Part shown: in pieces, positions 19,893 to 29,558 of the stretch
How positions within the stretch are numbered: position 1 is the stretch's first letter
Layout of the letters: every line of letters begins with the position of its first letter
Assembly: GCA_902527215.1 (NCBI GenBank)
Contig: CABZOF010000002.1
Coordinates: 1-64,000 of the forward strand
Direction of reading: 5' to 3'
Source: an uncultured Pelagibacteraceae bacterium
GTDB lineage: Bacteria; Pseudomonadota; Alphaproteobacteria; Pelagibacterales; Pelagibacteraceae
Length of the DNA: 64,000 bases
Program-made: the position numbers and the translations under genes
Notes under the pieces: model-generated
Databases searched by the model: none
The model's input: only the letters and a program-made list of their open reading frames with translations
What the model was told of the DNA's origin: nothing

Positions 19893-20753
19893 TTATTTTT
19901 TCCACCTATTGTGAGTCCAAATCCATTGATCAGGATTCTTTAATATCATTTTCTCTAAGATCGTATTTAAATGTTCAGAAATTTCCTCTTGAGACTTTTC
20001 TGAATTGATTGCTATTGGCTGAGACACATACATTTTAAAATTATATTTCTCAAATCTTTCAATATAAATTGGAACCAAATCACATTCATATTTTTTTATT
20101 ATTTGAGCTGGTATTGTGGTGGTAGATGCCAAGTTTCCAAAAAAATCAATTTTTATACCTTCTGTAACTCTTTGATCAATCATCAAGGCTATTGAGTTAC
20201 CTTTTTTTAAATTTTCTAAAATTTGTCTAGTACCTGATCTGCCTTTCCTAATTTGATTTCTACAAATATATTTATTTCTTATCCTTTCCATTGTTTTATT
20301 TAAAAAAATATTATTTAGTGGTCTATATATTGCTGCTAAATTTATTCCATGCTTCTCAATTTGCATTGCCATGAGTTCAAAGTTGTTAAAATGTCCTGAG
20401 ATAAAGACAACAGGCTTCTTGTTAATTTTAATTTTATCTAAATTTTCGATACCATCTATTTTAATAAACTGCTCTAACTTATTTTTTCTAAAGTCTTTTA
20501 AATAAGGGTACTCTGCTAAAATCCTTCCATAATTTCCTAAAATATTATTAACAAATTGATTGTCAGAAATATTTATTTGAATTTTAGACATATGTAAATT
20601 TTCAATGATAGATTTTTTTTTTCTAAAAAAATTTCCAAAATTTTTTCCAATTAAAAACCCTAAATTAGATGCTGATCTATATCCTATAACTTTGAAAATA
20701 ATAAATAAAAATTTTACCACTAGAAATTCAATAAAATATATTATTTTTTTCAT
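19893..20753 (-). CDS. Lipid A late acyltransferase, LpxL/HtrB family
   Basis: The 286-residue inner-membrane protein transfers a secondary fatty acyl chain to Kdo-lipid A precursors. Evidence is an N-terminal hydrophobic anchor, the HX4(D/E) catalytic motif in SGHFNNFELMA, the IYRPLNN and MIDQRV blocks, and the C-terminal PDQWIWTHNRWK. It is the last gene of the msbA-waaA-lpxK-acyltransferase group, overlapping lpxK by 4 nt. That context supports a lipid A role rather than another lysophospholipid acyltransferase. Which acyl chain it adds cannot be read from the sequence. Confidence 0.88.
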   Translation of the reverse strand: MKKIIYFIEFLVVKFLFIIFKVIGYRSASNLGFLIGKNFGNFFRKKKSIIENLHMSKIQINISDNQFVNNILGNYGRILAEYPYLKDFRKNKLEQFIKIDGIENLDKIKINKKPVVFISGHFNNFELMAMQIEKHGINLAAIYRPLNNIFLNKTMERIRNKYICRNQIRKGRSGTRQILENLKKGNSIALMIDQRVTEGIKIDFFGNLASTTTIPAQIIKKYECDLVPIYIERFEKYNFKMYVSQPIAINSEKSQEEISEHLNTILEKMILKNPDQWIWTHNRWKK

Positions 20754-21667
20754 ATCTTTTCTTTTAAAAAATCTGAAAACTTTTTATAATTTTCTATTTT
20801 TAACTCTACTTTTAAGTATTTAATATTTTTTTTTTTATTATTAGTTAGTCTTTTATAATCTTTTTCTGTAGTAATGATTTCTAATTTATTATTTAAAGCA
20901 GTTTTTCTAATTTTCTCTAAATCTTTATTTGTATAATTATGATGATCAGGAAATATAAACTTTTTTGATATTTTAAACTTATACTTATTAAGTGTGTTCT
21001 CAAACTCTTGTGGATTTCCAATTCCACAAAAATATAAGTAGTTTTTTTTCCTATTAAAGTTTTTTATATTTGTTGGAACATAGCTGGAATAAAATATTTT
21101 ATTATTAAACTTTTTTAATATTGACGAAAGTTTTGTATTTTTTTTTTCACCAATTAAAAAAATTGCATTATATTTTTTTAATATTTTTAGTCTTTCCCTT
21201 AAAGGTCCTGCTGGAAGTAAATATCCATTGCCTATACCATAAGTTGAGTTAAAACAAGCAATTGATATGTTATAATCTATTTTTTTATCTTGTAAGCCAT
21301 CATCTAGAATAGCTAAATCGAATTTCTTTGCCACTGCCTTCTCTAAACTAATACCTCTATTTTTTTCACTAATTAGATTTCCATGAGCCTGAAGTATTTT
21401 TCTTTCATCTAGTTGATCTAAATATCTTTTTTTTATGAATACTGTTTTAAACCTATTTTTTAAAATTTTATTTATTTGTATGCTCAGAGAAGTTTTTCCA
21501 GTTCCACCAATATAAACATTTCCCACACATATAGTTTTGATTTTATATTTTTTTCTAATTAAAAAACTTTTACCAAAATTTATTAAAATAGTAAAAATTG
21601 TAAAAGGAATTATTAAATAAGAAATAAAATTTTTATCATTTAAATATAATGGTTTTAAAACTTTCAT
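20750..21667 (-). CDS. lpxK: Tetraacyldisaccharide 4'-kinase
   Basis: The 305-residue membrane-associated kinase phosphorylates the 4' position of the lipid A disaccharide. The P-loop appears as VGNVYIGGTGKTSL. Conserved LAILDDGLQD, LLPAGPLRE, GIGNPQEF and FPDHHNYT follow, along with TTEKDYKRL near the end. A hydrophobic segment lies at residues 15-35. It lies between waaA and the LpxL-type gene with 0-4 nt gaps, so it is part of a lipid A operon. Confidence 0.95.
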   Translation of the reverse strand: MKVLKPLYLNDKNFISYLIIPFTIFTILINFGKSFLIRKKYKIKTICVGNVYIGGTGKTSLSIQINKILKNRFKTVFIKKRYLDQLDERKILQAHGNLISEKNRGISLEKAVAKKFDLAILDDGLQDKKIDYNISIACFNSTYGIGNGYLLPAGPLRERLKILKKYNAIFLIGEKKNTKLSSILKKFNNKIFYSSYVPTNIKNFNRKKNYLYFCGIGNPQEFENTLNKYKFKISKKFIFPDHHNYTNKDLEKIRKTALNNKLEIITTEKDYKRLTNNKKKNIKYLKVELKIENYKKFSDFLKEKI

Positions 21668-22909
21668 TTAGATAAATTTTTTAATCTCATATAAATTTTT
21701 ATTTAGTATTTTATCTCCTAGGTATTTCAACTTTCTATTCACTGTATTCCTTTGTAAAAAATTAATTTTTTGACGAACAACAGATTTCATATTTTTTATC
21801 GAGTTTACTCTTGTTGTAATTTTCAATTTGTCTAATATTTCATAAACTTCTTTAAAATTCTCTACATGTGGACCGTATAGGATATAATTACCTTCCCTTG
21901 CAGATTCCAAAGGGTTCTGTCCTCCATGTGGTATGAGCGATCCTCCTAAAAATGTTAATTTAGATTGTGAGTAGAATTTTACAGAGTCTCCGTAAGTATC
22001 TACTATGTAAATATCTGTATCTTTTCTTAATTTTTTTGGTGAAGTATGCAATTGACAATTTAGGCCAATATTATTTAATTCTTCTAGTATTTCTTTTTTT
22101 CTGTTTATATGCCTAGGAATTATTATTGTTATCAAGTTTTTAATCTCTGATTTTAATTCTTTATGCACTTTTCCAATGAATAGTTCCTCTGTTCGGTGAG
22201 TGCTTGCTGCACAAAAAATAATTCTTTTTGAAAATTTTTTTTTAAGAATTAAATTTTTTGAATTGATTTTTTGTGCTTCTCCAAAAAACTTTAAATTACC
22301 AACAAATTTTATATTTTTTGCCCCTAATAATTTTAAATATTTTTCAGTTTCTATGTTTTGTGGCAATGCAAGAGTTATTTTTTCAAATATCTTTTTAGAA
22401 AAATTAGGAAAGAATTTCCATCTATTAAAAGATTTTTTTGTAATCCTTGCATTAAGAAGCACTAGTGGAATATTTTTTTTATGTAAATTATTGAACATAT
22501 TTGGCCAGATCTCAGAGTCTACAAATATTGCTAATTTTGGTTTCCAATGATTAAGGAAATGATTGGTTAAAACATTTAAATCAAAAGGATAAAACTGATG
22601 AATTACTTTTTTAAACTTAAATTTAGATAAAATATATGAGGAACTGGTACTCGATGAGGTAATTAAAATTCGTTTTATTTTTTTATCCTTTTCAAATTTA
22701 TTAATAATTGGAATTATACTTAATATTTCACCCACGCTTGCACCGTGTATCCAAATTATTTCATTGGGCTCATTGTTTTTATCAAGAAATCCGTATTTTT
22801 CTTTAAACCTATTTTGATCCTCTTTTCCTAAAAATATTCTAATTAATACAACTAGTGGCGAAATTAGTATAAACAAAAATAAAAAAAAATTATAAATAAC
22901 AAACATCAA
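21668..22909 (-). CDS. waaA: 3-deoxy-D-manno-octulosonic acid (Kdo) transferase
   Basis: The 413-residue glycosyltransferase attaches Kdo to lipid IVA at the inner membrane. An N-terminal membrane anchor (residues 1-24) is followed by the EIIWIHGASVGE and DSEIWPN motifs of the N-terminal Rossmann domain. The acceptor-side ALVLLNARITKKSF region comes next, and then GGSLIPHGGQNPLE in the donor domain. It overlaps msbA by 4 nt and abuts lpxK. Confidence 0.95.
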   Translation of the reverse strand: MMFVIYNFFLFLFILISPLVVLIRIFLGKEDQNRFKEKYGFLDKNNEPNEIIWIHGASVGEILSIIPIINKFEKDKKIKRILITSSSTSSSYILSKFKFKKVIHQFYPFDLNVLTNHFLNHWKPKLAIFVDSEIWPNMFNNLHKKNIPLVLLNARITKKSFNRWKFFPNFSKKIFEKITLALPQNIETEKYLKLLGAKNIKFVGNLKFFGEAQKINSKNLILKKKFSKRIIFCAASTHRTEELFIGKVHKELKSEIKNLITIIIPRHINRKKEILEELNNIGLNCQLHTSPKKLRKDTDIYIVDTYGDSVKFYSQSKLTFLGGSLIPHGGQNPLESAREGNYILYGPHVENFKEVYEILDKLKITTRVNSIKNMKSVVRQKINFLQRNTVNRKLKYLGDKILNKNLYEIKKFI

Positions 22910-24648
22910 CTTTTGTTTATTTGTTTATTATAATAGTTTTTATAGGTATTGGAGTTAATTAAAAGCTCTTCGTGATTACCAGAGTCCATAACCATACCCT
23001 TATCCATAACGTAAATTTTATCAGAACTTAAAATAGTTGAAAGCCTGTGTGCAATTACTACGGTCGTCTTATTTTGAGTCAATTTATCTAATGCTATTTG
23101 TATTTTTTCTTCTGTTTCAGAATCTAAAGAGGAAGTAGCTTCATCTAAAAGAATAATTTTACTATTTTTCAGGAACGCTCTTGCTATCGAAAGTCTTTGC
23201 TTTTCTCCACCTGATAATCGTACTCCATTTTCTCCTATTAAGGTTTGATATTTATTCTCGAGTTTATCAATAAATTCTGAACACATTGAAAGTTTTGCTG
23301 CCTCATAAATTTCATCATTGGTAGCTTCAGGTTTTGCATATTTAATATTATTAAAAATCGTGTCATCAAATAAAGTAACATTCTGATCAACTATTGATAT
23401 TTCTTTCCTTAAAGAAAATAAATTAACTTCTCTAATATTTTGTCCGTCAATTTCCATTATCCCAGTTTTTGGGTCGTAAATTCGTGGTATTAAACTGAGT
23501 AATGTTGACTTACCAGATCCACTTTGCCCTACCAGAGCAGTCATTTTACCTCCAGCTATTTTAATGTTGATATTTTTTAAAACTTTATTCTCTAAATTTG
23601 TAGAATAATTAAAATTTATATTTTTGCACTCAATTGTTCCATTTTTTAATTCTAAATCTGTTTTATCTTCATTGGTTTCAATTAAACTTGTTGTGTCAAT
23701 TATTGGAAGTATTCTTTTACTGGCAGATAATCCTTGACTAATACCAACATTTATAGTCGCTAAAGATTTTACTGGCTGATATGCTAACATCATTGCAGCT
23801 AAAAATGAAAAAAAATTATTTAAACTCAATTGGTCATTCATTATTAGTTTTCCTGAGTAAAAAATCAGAATAGCTATCATAATTCCTGTTAGAATTTCCA
23901 TAACAGGTGTTGCTCTAATAAATACAGAAGATATTTTTATTGATTTTTCTTTTAAATCATTGACAAACTTTTCTGATCTTTCATTTTCATACTCTTCTCT
24001 TTGAAAAATTTTAATTATTTTGTGATTTTTAAAAATATCGATTAAATACTTGTTCAAATCACCAGATTTAACTTGAGCTTCTGTTACTACTTTACCCATA
24101 CGTTTACCTAACTTTTTTGCGGTAAAAGATGCAAATGGAATCATAATAATAGCAATTAAAGATAGTCTCCAATTTTGTACAAACATTACTGCAAGAAGTC
24201 CAATTAAGGTTAAGCCATCTTTAAAAAAAGTTAAAAAAGATGTACTAAGCATTCCCGTTATTTGGTTTACATCAAAATTCAAATTAGAAATATATTTTCC
24301 AGTATGTTTGTTTTCTATATTTTCAGTATCAGCATTAATGAAAGATTTAAGCATATTAATTTGAATTTCTTTTTTTACCTCTTCTGCAACTTTAATCATT
24401 GTTACTTTTGCCATATATAAAGAGATACCTTTTGTTGCAAATGCTAGAACTATTAATAAAGGAATTAATAAAAGCAAACTTTGATCTTTATTAATAAATA
24501 TTTTGTCTATTGCTGGATCCAACAGCCAGGCTGTTGCAGATGTACTACCTGCAACTAATATAGAAAAAAATACTGCCAGAAAAATTTTATTTAAATATTT
24601 TTTTGTGTAGTCTTTGTAAAGTCTTATTAATATTTCAATGTTAGACAT
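22906..24648 (-). CDS. msbA: ABC transporter, lipid A export (MsbA family)
   Basis: The 580-residue half-transporter has an N-terminal six-helix ABC exporter domain and a C-terminal ATPase with Walker A GQSGSGKST, Q-loop SIVDQNVTLFDDT, signature LSGGEKQR, Walker B KIILLDEATSSLD and H-loop IAHRLS. The fold is shared by many exporters; the MsbA assignment comes from its place directly upstream of waaA, lpxK and an LpxL-type gene. It would flip lipid A core across the inner membrane. It lies flush against ubiA. Confidence 0.88.
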   Translation of the reverse strand: MSNIEILIRLYKDYTKKYLNKIFLAVFFSILVAGSTSATAWLLDPAIDKIFINKDQSLLLLIPLLIVLAFATKGISLYMAKVTMIKVAEEVKKEIQINMLKSFINADTENIENKHTGKYISNLNFDVNQITGMLSTSFLTFFKDGLTLIGLLAVMFVQNWRLSLIAIIMIPFASFTAKKLGKRMGKVVTEAQVKSGDLNKYLIDIFKNHKIIKIFQREEYENERSEKFVNDLKEKSIKISSVFIRATPVMEILTGIMIAILIFYSGKLIMNDQLSLNNFFSFLAAMMLAYQPVKSLATINVGISQGLSASKRILPIIDTTSLIETNEDKTDLELKNGTIECKNINFNYSTNLENKVLKNINIKIAGGKMTALVGQSGSGKSTLLSLIPRIYDPKTGIMEIDGQNIREVNLFSLRKEISIVDQNVTLFDDTIFNNIKYAKPEATNDEIYEAAKLSMCSEFIDKLENKYQTLIGENGVRLSGGEKQRLSIARAFLKNSKIILLDEATSSLDSETEEKIQIALDKLTQNKTTVVIAHRLSTILSSDKIYVMDKGMVMDSGNHEELLINSNTYKNYYNKQINKS

Positions 24649-25515
24649 TTAAATTATTTTACCAATTAAAATATTAATAAATACAATTAGACCTAGTAAA
24701 TTATTACTTTTAAATTTTACCAGACACAAATCAGGTTTTGATACTTCAAGATTTTTTAATTGATATAAGCTCAAATGACAGAAAGTAATTATCAAAGATA
24801 GAAAATATAAAATTTTAAAGTTCATTAAAAAACCAACTAAAACTAATGAGAAAAAAAAAAATATGTAACATAAAGAAATAAATTTTTTCGGGTTATTTTT
24901 AAATTTTATCGAGGTAGATTTAACTCCTATAATCTCATCGTCTTTAATATCTTGATATCCATAAATAGTGTCGTAACCCAGTGTCCAAAATATGGCTCCA
25001 AAATAAAAAATAATTGGCACTAGATTTATGCTATTATTTACTGAAATCCATGCAAGAATGAGACCATAGTTAAATGTAATTCCTAAAAATAACTGCGGCC
25101 AATAAGTAAATCTCTTCATCAAAGGATAAGTAAATGCAAATGGCATAGATAGTAGTGCCATTAAAATTGTTAATTTATTAAAATTAATCAAAACTAAAAA
25201 TGCTAAACTACATAATATTACAGAGTAAATTATTGCATGCTTTATAGATACTTTTCCTGAAGCAATTGGTCTATCTTTTGTTCTCTCAACTTTTTTATCA
25301 AAATTTTTGTCTACTATGTCATTTACAATGCAACCAGCAGATCTCATTAGTATTGACCCAAGTAAAAATAACAAAGAATAAAAATAAAATATTTCCAATT
25401 CAGAATTAAAATTGTAAGCAATGGTAAGTCCCCAAAGACAAGGCCAAAATAAAAGCATATACCCAATTGGTCTATTTAATCTTGTAAGTTCAATGAACAA
25501 TTTGATATTTTCCAT
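24649..25515 (-). CDS. ubiA: 4-hydroxybenzoate polyprenyltransferase
   Basis: The 288-residue integral membrane prenyltransferase commits 4-hydroxybenzoate to ubiquinone. The first Asp-rich motif is NDIVDKNFD and the second DIKDDEIIGVKSTS. RTKDRPIASGKVS and an N-terminal RLNRPIGYMLLFWPCLWG are also typical. About eight hydrophobic helices are visible. Its stop is flush with the msbA start, which suggests one transcript through msbA-waaA-lpxK. Confidence 0.95.
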   Translation of the reverse strand: MENIKLFIELTRLNRPIGYMLLFWPCLWGLTIAYNFNSELEIFYFYSLLFLLGSILMRSAGCIVNDIVDKNFDKKVERTKDRPIASGKVSIKHAIIYSVILCSLAFLVLINFNKLTILMALLSMPFAFTYPLMKRFTYWPQLFLGITFNYGLILAWISVNNSINLVPIIFYFGAIFWTLGYDTIYGYQDIKDDEIIGVKSTSIKFKNNPKKFISLCYIFFFFSLVLVGFLMNFKILYFLSLIITFCHLSLYQLKNLEVSKPDLCLVKFKSNNLLGLIVFINILIGKII

Positions 25516-25567
25516 AACAATTTACTTGTAAATAGCAAAGCAGAGTCTCATAATCAAATTGATTCGA

Positions 25568-25975
25568 ATGAATATAGATTACACTGTTACTGCATTAATG
25601 TTTCCAGCAATACCCCTTATAATGAGTGTATACAGCAATCGATTTCACACTCTAAGTGGATTAATTAGAAAAATTCATGATGAGTACGTCTTTGAAAAAC
25701 ACACTCCGCCAGAATGGAAAGATCAACTTATAAACCTGAACAGCAGAATTGGAGTATTAAAGTTTGCAATTATGTCAGCAGCATTTGGCTTTCTATTTAA
25801 TATGCTGACTGTATTTGCTCTATATTTGGAAAGTTTAATTGTGGCTAGAGTAATTTTTGGGACTTGCTGTTTATCAATGATGATTTCAATTATATTTTTT
25901 ATTAGAGAAATACAAATTTCTACCAAGGCTTTAAAACTTCATCTTTCTGATATGGATGTTCAGTTTAAGGAATAA
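25568..25975 (+). CDS. DUF2721 membrane protein
   Basis: The 135-residue protein has a hydrophobic N-terminal stretch (PAIPLIMSVYSNRF) and two further transmembrane helices around residues 65-115. The pattern matches DUF2721, including the soluble LIRKIHDEY segment. I chose ATG 25568 rather than the TTG three codons earlier. Function is unknown. It is divergent from ubiA and converges with the quinone reductase, overlapping it by 11 nt. Confidence 0.8.
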   Translation: MNIDYTVTALMFPAIPLIMSVYSNRFHTLSGLIRKIHDEYVFEKHTPPEWKDQLINLNSRIGVLKFAIMSAAFGFLFNMLTVFALYLESLIVARVIFGTCCLSMMISIIFFIREIQISTKALKLHLSDMDVQFKE

Positions 25976-26936
25976 TTACTGCCGGACCTGTAATTTTTCT
26001 TCCTTCTAAATCTTTATGTGCTTGAATTACATTTTCTAATTTATATTTCTTAAAAATTTCTATTTTTACGTTTCCTGATGAAATTTGTTTAAATAACATG
26101 TTAGCCGCTTCTTGTATTTCTTCACTATTTGTGAAGTACTGATTCATTGCAGGTCTAACAAAATAAATACCCTTTGGTTGTAAAGATTTTGAAACTATAA
26201 TTGGATCAAGTGGACCTGATGCATTTCCAAATGAAACCATTGTTCCTCTTAATTTTAAACATTCAATGGATTTATCATAAGTTGTTTTACCCACACCATC
26301 ATAAATAACAGAAACACCTTTACCATTTGTGAGTTCCAAAACTTTTTTTGCAAAGTCTACCTTAGTATAATTTATAACTTCATCACAACCATACTTTCTT
26401 GCTATCTCAACTTTTTCATCACTACCAACTGTTCCAATAACTTTCAGTCCTAAACTTTTTGCCCACTGACAAAAGAATTGTCCTACGCCACCAGCTGCTG
26501 CATGAAATAAAATAGTTTCTCCCTCTTTTGGAACATATGTTTTATGTAATAAATAAAATGTTGTCATTCCTTTTGTCATTGCACTCGAAATTAGTTCCAA
26601 ATCAATATTATCAGGGACTTTAACAATATTTTTTGATGTGTAATTTCTGTGAGTTGAGTAAGCACCTAAAGGAGCTGCAGCATATGCAATTTTATCTCCA
26701 ACTGAAAAATTTGAAACATTTGAACCAACTTCTTTTATTATACCTGCTGCTTCCATTCCAATCCCAGTAGGCAATTGAAGAGGGTATAGACCCGACCTAT
26801 GGTATGTATCTATATAATTTAAACCAATTGATACATGTTCGATTTGAACTTCATCTGCTCCAGGTTTTTCTAAAGTTATATCTTCTAGTTTAAGAACTTC
26901 TGGTCCACCTGTATTTATTACTTTAATAGATTTCAT
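25965..26936 (-). CDS. NADPH:quinone oxidoreductase, zeta-crystallin-like MDR
   Basis: The 323-residue medium-chain dehydrogenase/reductase lacks structural zinc cysteines. Family features are GLNYIDTYHRSGLYPLQLP, the GMEAAGIIKEVG block, and the Rossmann dinucleotide site HAAAGGVGQFFCQWAKSLG. It reduces quinones or similar enones with NADPH. It overlaps the upstream pirin gene by 4 nt, suggesting a redox-related pair. Confidence 0.9.
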   Translation of the reverse strand: MKSIKVINTGGPEVLKLEDITLEKPGADEVQIEHVSIGLNYIDTYHRSGLYPLQLPTGIGMEAAGIIKEVGSNVSNFSVGDKIAYAAAPLGAYSTHRNYTSKNIVKVPDNIDLELISSAMTKGMTTFYLLHKTYVPKEGETILFHAAAGGVGQFFCQWAKSLGLKVIGTVGSDEKVEIARKYGCDEVINYTKVDFAKKVLELTNGKGVSVIYDGVGKTTYDKSIECLKLRGTMVSFGNASGPLDPIIVSKSLQPKGIYFVRPAMNQYFTNSEEIQEAANMLFKQISSGNVKIEIFKKYKLENVIQAHKDLEGRKITGPAVIIP

Positions 26937-27769
26937 TTTACAAATGTACCTTTATGATAATCCTCTACTGCTTGCAAGATTTCTTGTTTAGTGTTCATAA
27001 CAAATGGACCACCTCTAGCAATTTGCTCACCTATTGGTTTTCCAGCGATAAGAAGAAACTTAGCATCAGTTGAGCCATAAACCTTGAGTTTATCTCCCTT
27101 TTCTAAAAGAATTAGTTTTGAATTTTCAACTTTTTGATGTTGCTCATTTCCAATTTTTATCTCTCCTTCAATTAAATAAATAAATGAATTGTGAGTTGAT
27201 GGTAAATCAAAATTGAACACTTTGTCTTTGTTTAATTCTACATCAAAATAAATAGGCTCAACATTATGTTTTTTTACAGGTCCCTCAGCTTGTTCAAATT
27301 TACCAGCTATGACCTTTACAATTTTTTCCTGATCTTTATATGATTGCATCTGCTCTGCATCTATATAGATGTAATTAGGTTTGCTCATTTTAAGTTTAGC
27401 TGGCATATTAATCCATAATTGAAATCCATGCAGTTTGCCTTCTTTCATTGCTGGCATTTCAGAGTGAATTATTCCACTTCCAGTTTTCATCCACTGAACA
27501 TCTCCTGCAGTCATTCTACCTTCGCCACCTGTACTATCTTTGTGTTCAAAATCTCCAGCTAACATATAAGTTACTGTTTCTATTCCTCGATGAGGATGAG
27601 GTGGAAACCCCGCTATATAATCTTCACTATTTTCTGATCCAAATTCATCTAGCATTAAAAATGGATCAAAGTAATTTGGCTCTACACCAATACTTCTTTT
27701 TAATTTAACTCCAGCCCCATCAGAAGCTGGCGTAGGTTCAATAATTTTTTTAACTTCTATATCTGACAT
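26933..27769 (-). CDS. Pirin family protein
   Basis: The 278-residue double-cupin protein has the pirin metal site in PHPHRGIETVTYMLAG (two His) and later His and Glu residues in GSGIIHSEMP. The GFQLWINMPAKLKM segment and the C-terminal GGPFVMNTKQEI block are typical. Bacterial pirins act as quercetinase-like dioxygenases or metabolic modulators; the substrate here is unknown. It sits 9 nt after a DoxX gene and is coupled to the quinone reductase. Confidence 0.92.
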   Translation of the reverse strand: MSDIEVKKIIEPTPASDGAGVKLKRSIGVEPNYFDPFLMLDEFGSENSEDYIAGFPPHPHRGIETVTYMLAGDFEHKDSTGGEGRMTAGDVQWMKTGSGIIHSEMPAMKEGKLHGFQLWINMPAKLKMSKPNYIYIDAEQMQSYKDQEKIVKVIAGKFEQAEGPVKKHNVEPIYFDVELNKDKVFNFDLPSTHNSFIYLIEGEIKIGNEQHQKVENSKLILLEKGDKLKVYGSTDAKFLLIAGKPIGEQIARGGPFVMNTKQEILQAVEDYHKGTFVK

Positions 27770-27778
27770 ATTATTTAT

Positions 27779-28150
27779 TTAAAATTTCTTATCTAAACTA
27801 AAATCTTGAGTTCCATTTATGAATATAAATAGAAAACCACCTGCTAATGCAATATTTTTCAAAAAAGATCCTAATTGCATCTGGTCCGAAAAATCGTTAT
27901 GAAAAATTACTGCTGTTGCAATACAAAATAGACTTAATAAACCTGCTGCAATTTTTGCTTTATAGCCCAATATAATTAAAATAGGTCCAACTATCTCCAA
28001 AATTATTGCTGGTATAATTAAAATTCCTGGTACTCCAAAACCCTCCATCCAGCCGACTGTTCCATCATAATTACTAATTTTAAAAACACCATTTAGAAGA
28101 AATAAAGCTGAAATTAAAATTCTTGCAACAAGATCTAAAATGTTTGTCAT
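27779..28150 (-). CDS. DoxX family membrane protein
   Basis: The 123-residue protein has four hydrophobic helices. The DoxX signature is seen in ARILISALFLLNGVFKI, the PGILIIPAIILEIVGPILIILGYK core and the FLKNIALAGGFL end. DoxX proteins are linked to redox and thiol homeostasis at the membrane. It leads into the pirin and quinone reductase genes, forming a short redox cluster. Confidence 0.85.
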   Translation of the reverse strand: MTNILDLVARILISALFLLNGVFKISNYDGTVGWMEGFGVPGILIIPAIILEIVGPILIILGYKAKIAAGLLSLFCIATAVIFHNDFSDQMQLGSFLKNIALAGGFLFIFINGTQDFSLDKKF

Positions 28151-28171
28151 ATTTTCAAAATAATGACTTGT

Positions 28172-28831
28172 TTAAATAATATCAAGTAAGTGTTTAAGAT
28201 TATTAATCTGATTTTCAGGAGAGTAATCTAGATTATCAAAAATATTATTATTTCTATTCACCCAAATAGCATTAAAACCATAATTACCACCCCCAGAAAC
28301 ATCCCATGTATTTGAGCTTAAAAAGGCAACTTCATGTTTTTCAATCTTATATTTTTTTACTGGAATATCGTATACCTTTGAATCTGGCTTAAAAATACCT
28401 ACTTCTTCTACAGAAAAAATATCATCAAAAACTCTAAGATTATTACTGGAGACCAATTCATTGAGAAGGGAAGGAGTTCCGTTTGAAAGTATTGATAGTT
28501 TATAATTTTTTTCTTTTAATAATTGTAGAGTTTTTTTTACTTCTGGATAAGGGGAAAGAATTTTATAAAGATCAAGTAATTCACTTTTCATATTGGGATT
28601 AATATTAAATACTTTCATTGATTTATCCAAACTATCCTCAGTAATTTTCCAAAAATCTTTATGTCTTTTCATTATACTTCTAAGCCAAGTATATTCTAGC
28701 TGAGTAGTTCGCCAATAATTTGAAAAACTTTCCCACTTGCTGCCAATTTTATCTTTACATTTTTCTGCTGCAGAATTGACGTCAAATAAAGTTCCATAGG
28801 CATCGAAAATTATTGCTTTAATATTTTTCAT
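28172..28831 (-). CDS. Haloacid dehalogenase, type II
   Basis: The 219-residue HAD enzyme has the (S)-2-haloacid dehalogenase residue set: nucleophile in FDAYGTLFD, YWRTTQLEYTWLRS, SNGTPSLL, FKPDSKVYD, and the SSNTWDVSGGGNYGF block. Type II enzymes hydrolyse 2-haloacids such as haloacetates; marine bacteria often keep them. The physiological substrate cannot be read here. It is 21 nt upstream of the DoxX gene and divergent from rsmE across only 16 bp. Confidence 0.88.
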   Translation of the reverse strand: MKNIKAIIFDAYGTLFDVNSAAEKCKDKIGSKWESFSNYWRTTQLEYTWLRSIMKRHKDFWKITEDSLDKSMKVFNINPNMKSELLDLYKILSPYPEVKKTLQLLKEKNYKLSILSNGTPSLLNELVSSNNLRVFDDIFSVEEVGIFKPDSKVYDIPVKKYKIEKHEVAFLSSNTWDVSGGGNYGFNAIWVNRNNNIFDNLDYSPENQINNLKHLLDII

Positions 28832-28847
28832 AAATTACTTTCGTTAT

Positions 28848-29558
28848 ATGAGTAATATTAGAATATTTTTTCCTGAAAGTTTATCTCTTAATTTAAATTC
28901 TTGGCTTGAAAAACCACAATCACACTATTTAACAAAAGTAATGAGAGTTAAAATTGGTGAAAATTTTTCACTATTTAATAAAAACGGTGAGTGGTTAGCT
29001 AAAATTATTAATATTAGTAATGGCAAAGTTGAATTTAGTATTCAAGAAAAATTAAGAAATAAAGAAAACCCAGTAGAAATTTGGTTGGCATTTTCGCCAA
29101 TTAAATCAAATTATTCAAATTTCATGATACAGAAAGCTACTGAATTGGGTGTAACTAAATTTATTCCAATTATTTTTGATAGAACAATTGTAAGAAAGAT
29201 TAATTCTGAGAGATTAGAAAAAATAATTATAGAGGCAACAGAGCAGTCAAATAGAATAAATCTTCCTTCTTTAGAAAAACCTCAAAACTTGAAAAATTTC
29301 TTAAAAAAAAACGAAAATAAAATAGATTTAATTTTTACCGACCTAAATACTAAAAATAAAAAAATTGAGTTAAATAAAGACAGAAATAAATCATTGTGTA
29401 TTATAATTGGACCTGAGGGTGATTTTTCAGAACAAGAAAGGAATAATATTTTAAATTTTGAAGGTGTAAAATCATTTAAAATAAACGAAAATATTCTTAG
29501 ATCAGAGACAGCAGCAATATCTTCAATATCTATACTTAGTTATATTTTGAATTTATAA
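28848..29558 (+). CDS. rsmE: 16S rRNA (uracil-1498-N3)-methyltransferase
   Basis: The 236-residue SPOUT methyltransferase modifies U1498. An N-terminal PUA-like domain (SHYLTKVMRVKIGENFSLFN) is followed by the trefoil-knot SAM site with IIGPEGDFSEQE and LRSETAAISSISIL. Also typical is QKATELGVTKFIP. Its 3' end overlaps the convergent SCO gene by 6 nt. Confidence 0.95.
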   Translation: MSNIRIFFPESLSLNLNSWLEKPQSHYLTKVMRVKIGENFSLFNKNGEWLAKIINISNGKVEFSIQEKLRNKENPVEIWLAFSPIKSNYSNFMIQKATELGVTKFIPIIFDRTIVRKINSERLEKIIIEATEQSNRINLPSLEKPQNLKNFLKKNENKIDLIFTDLNTKNKKIELNKDRNKSLCIIIGPEGDFSEQERNNILNFEGVKSFKINENILRSETAAISSISILSYILNL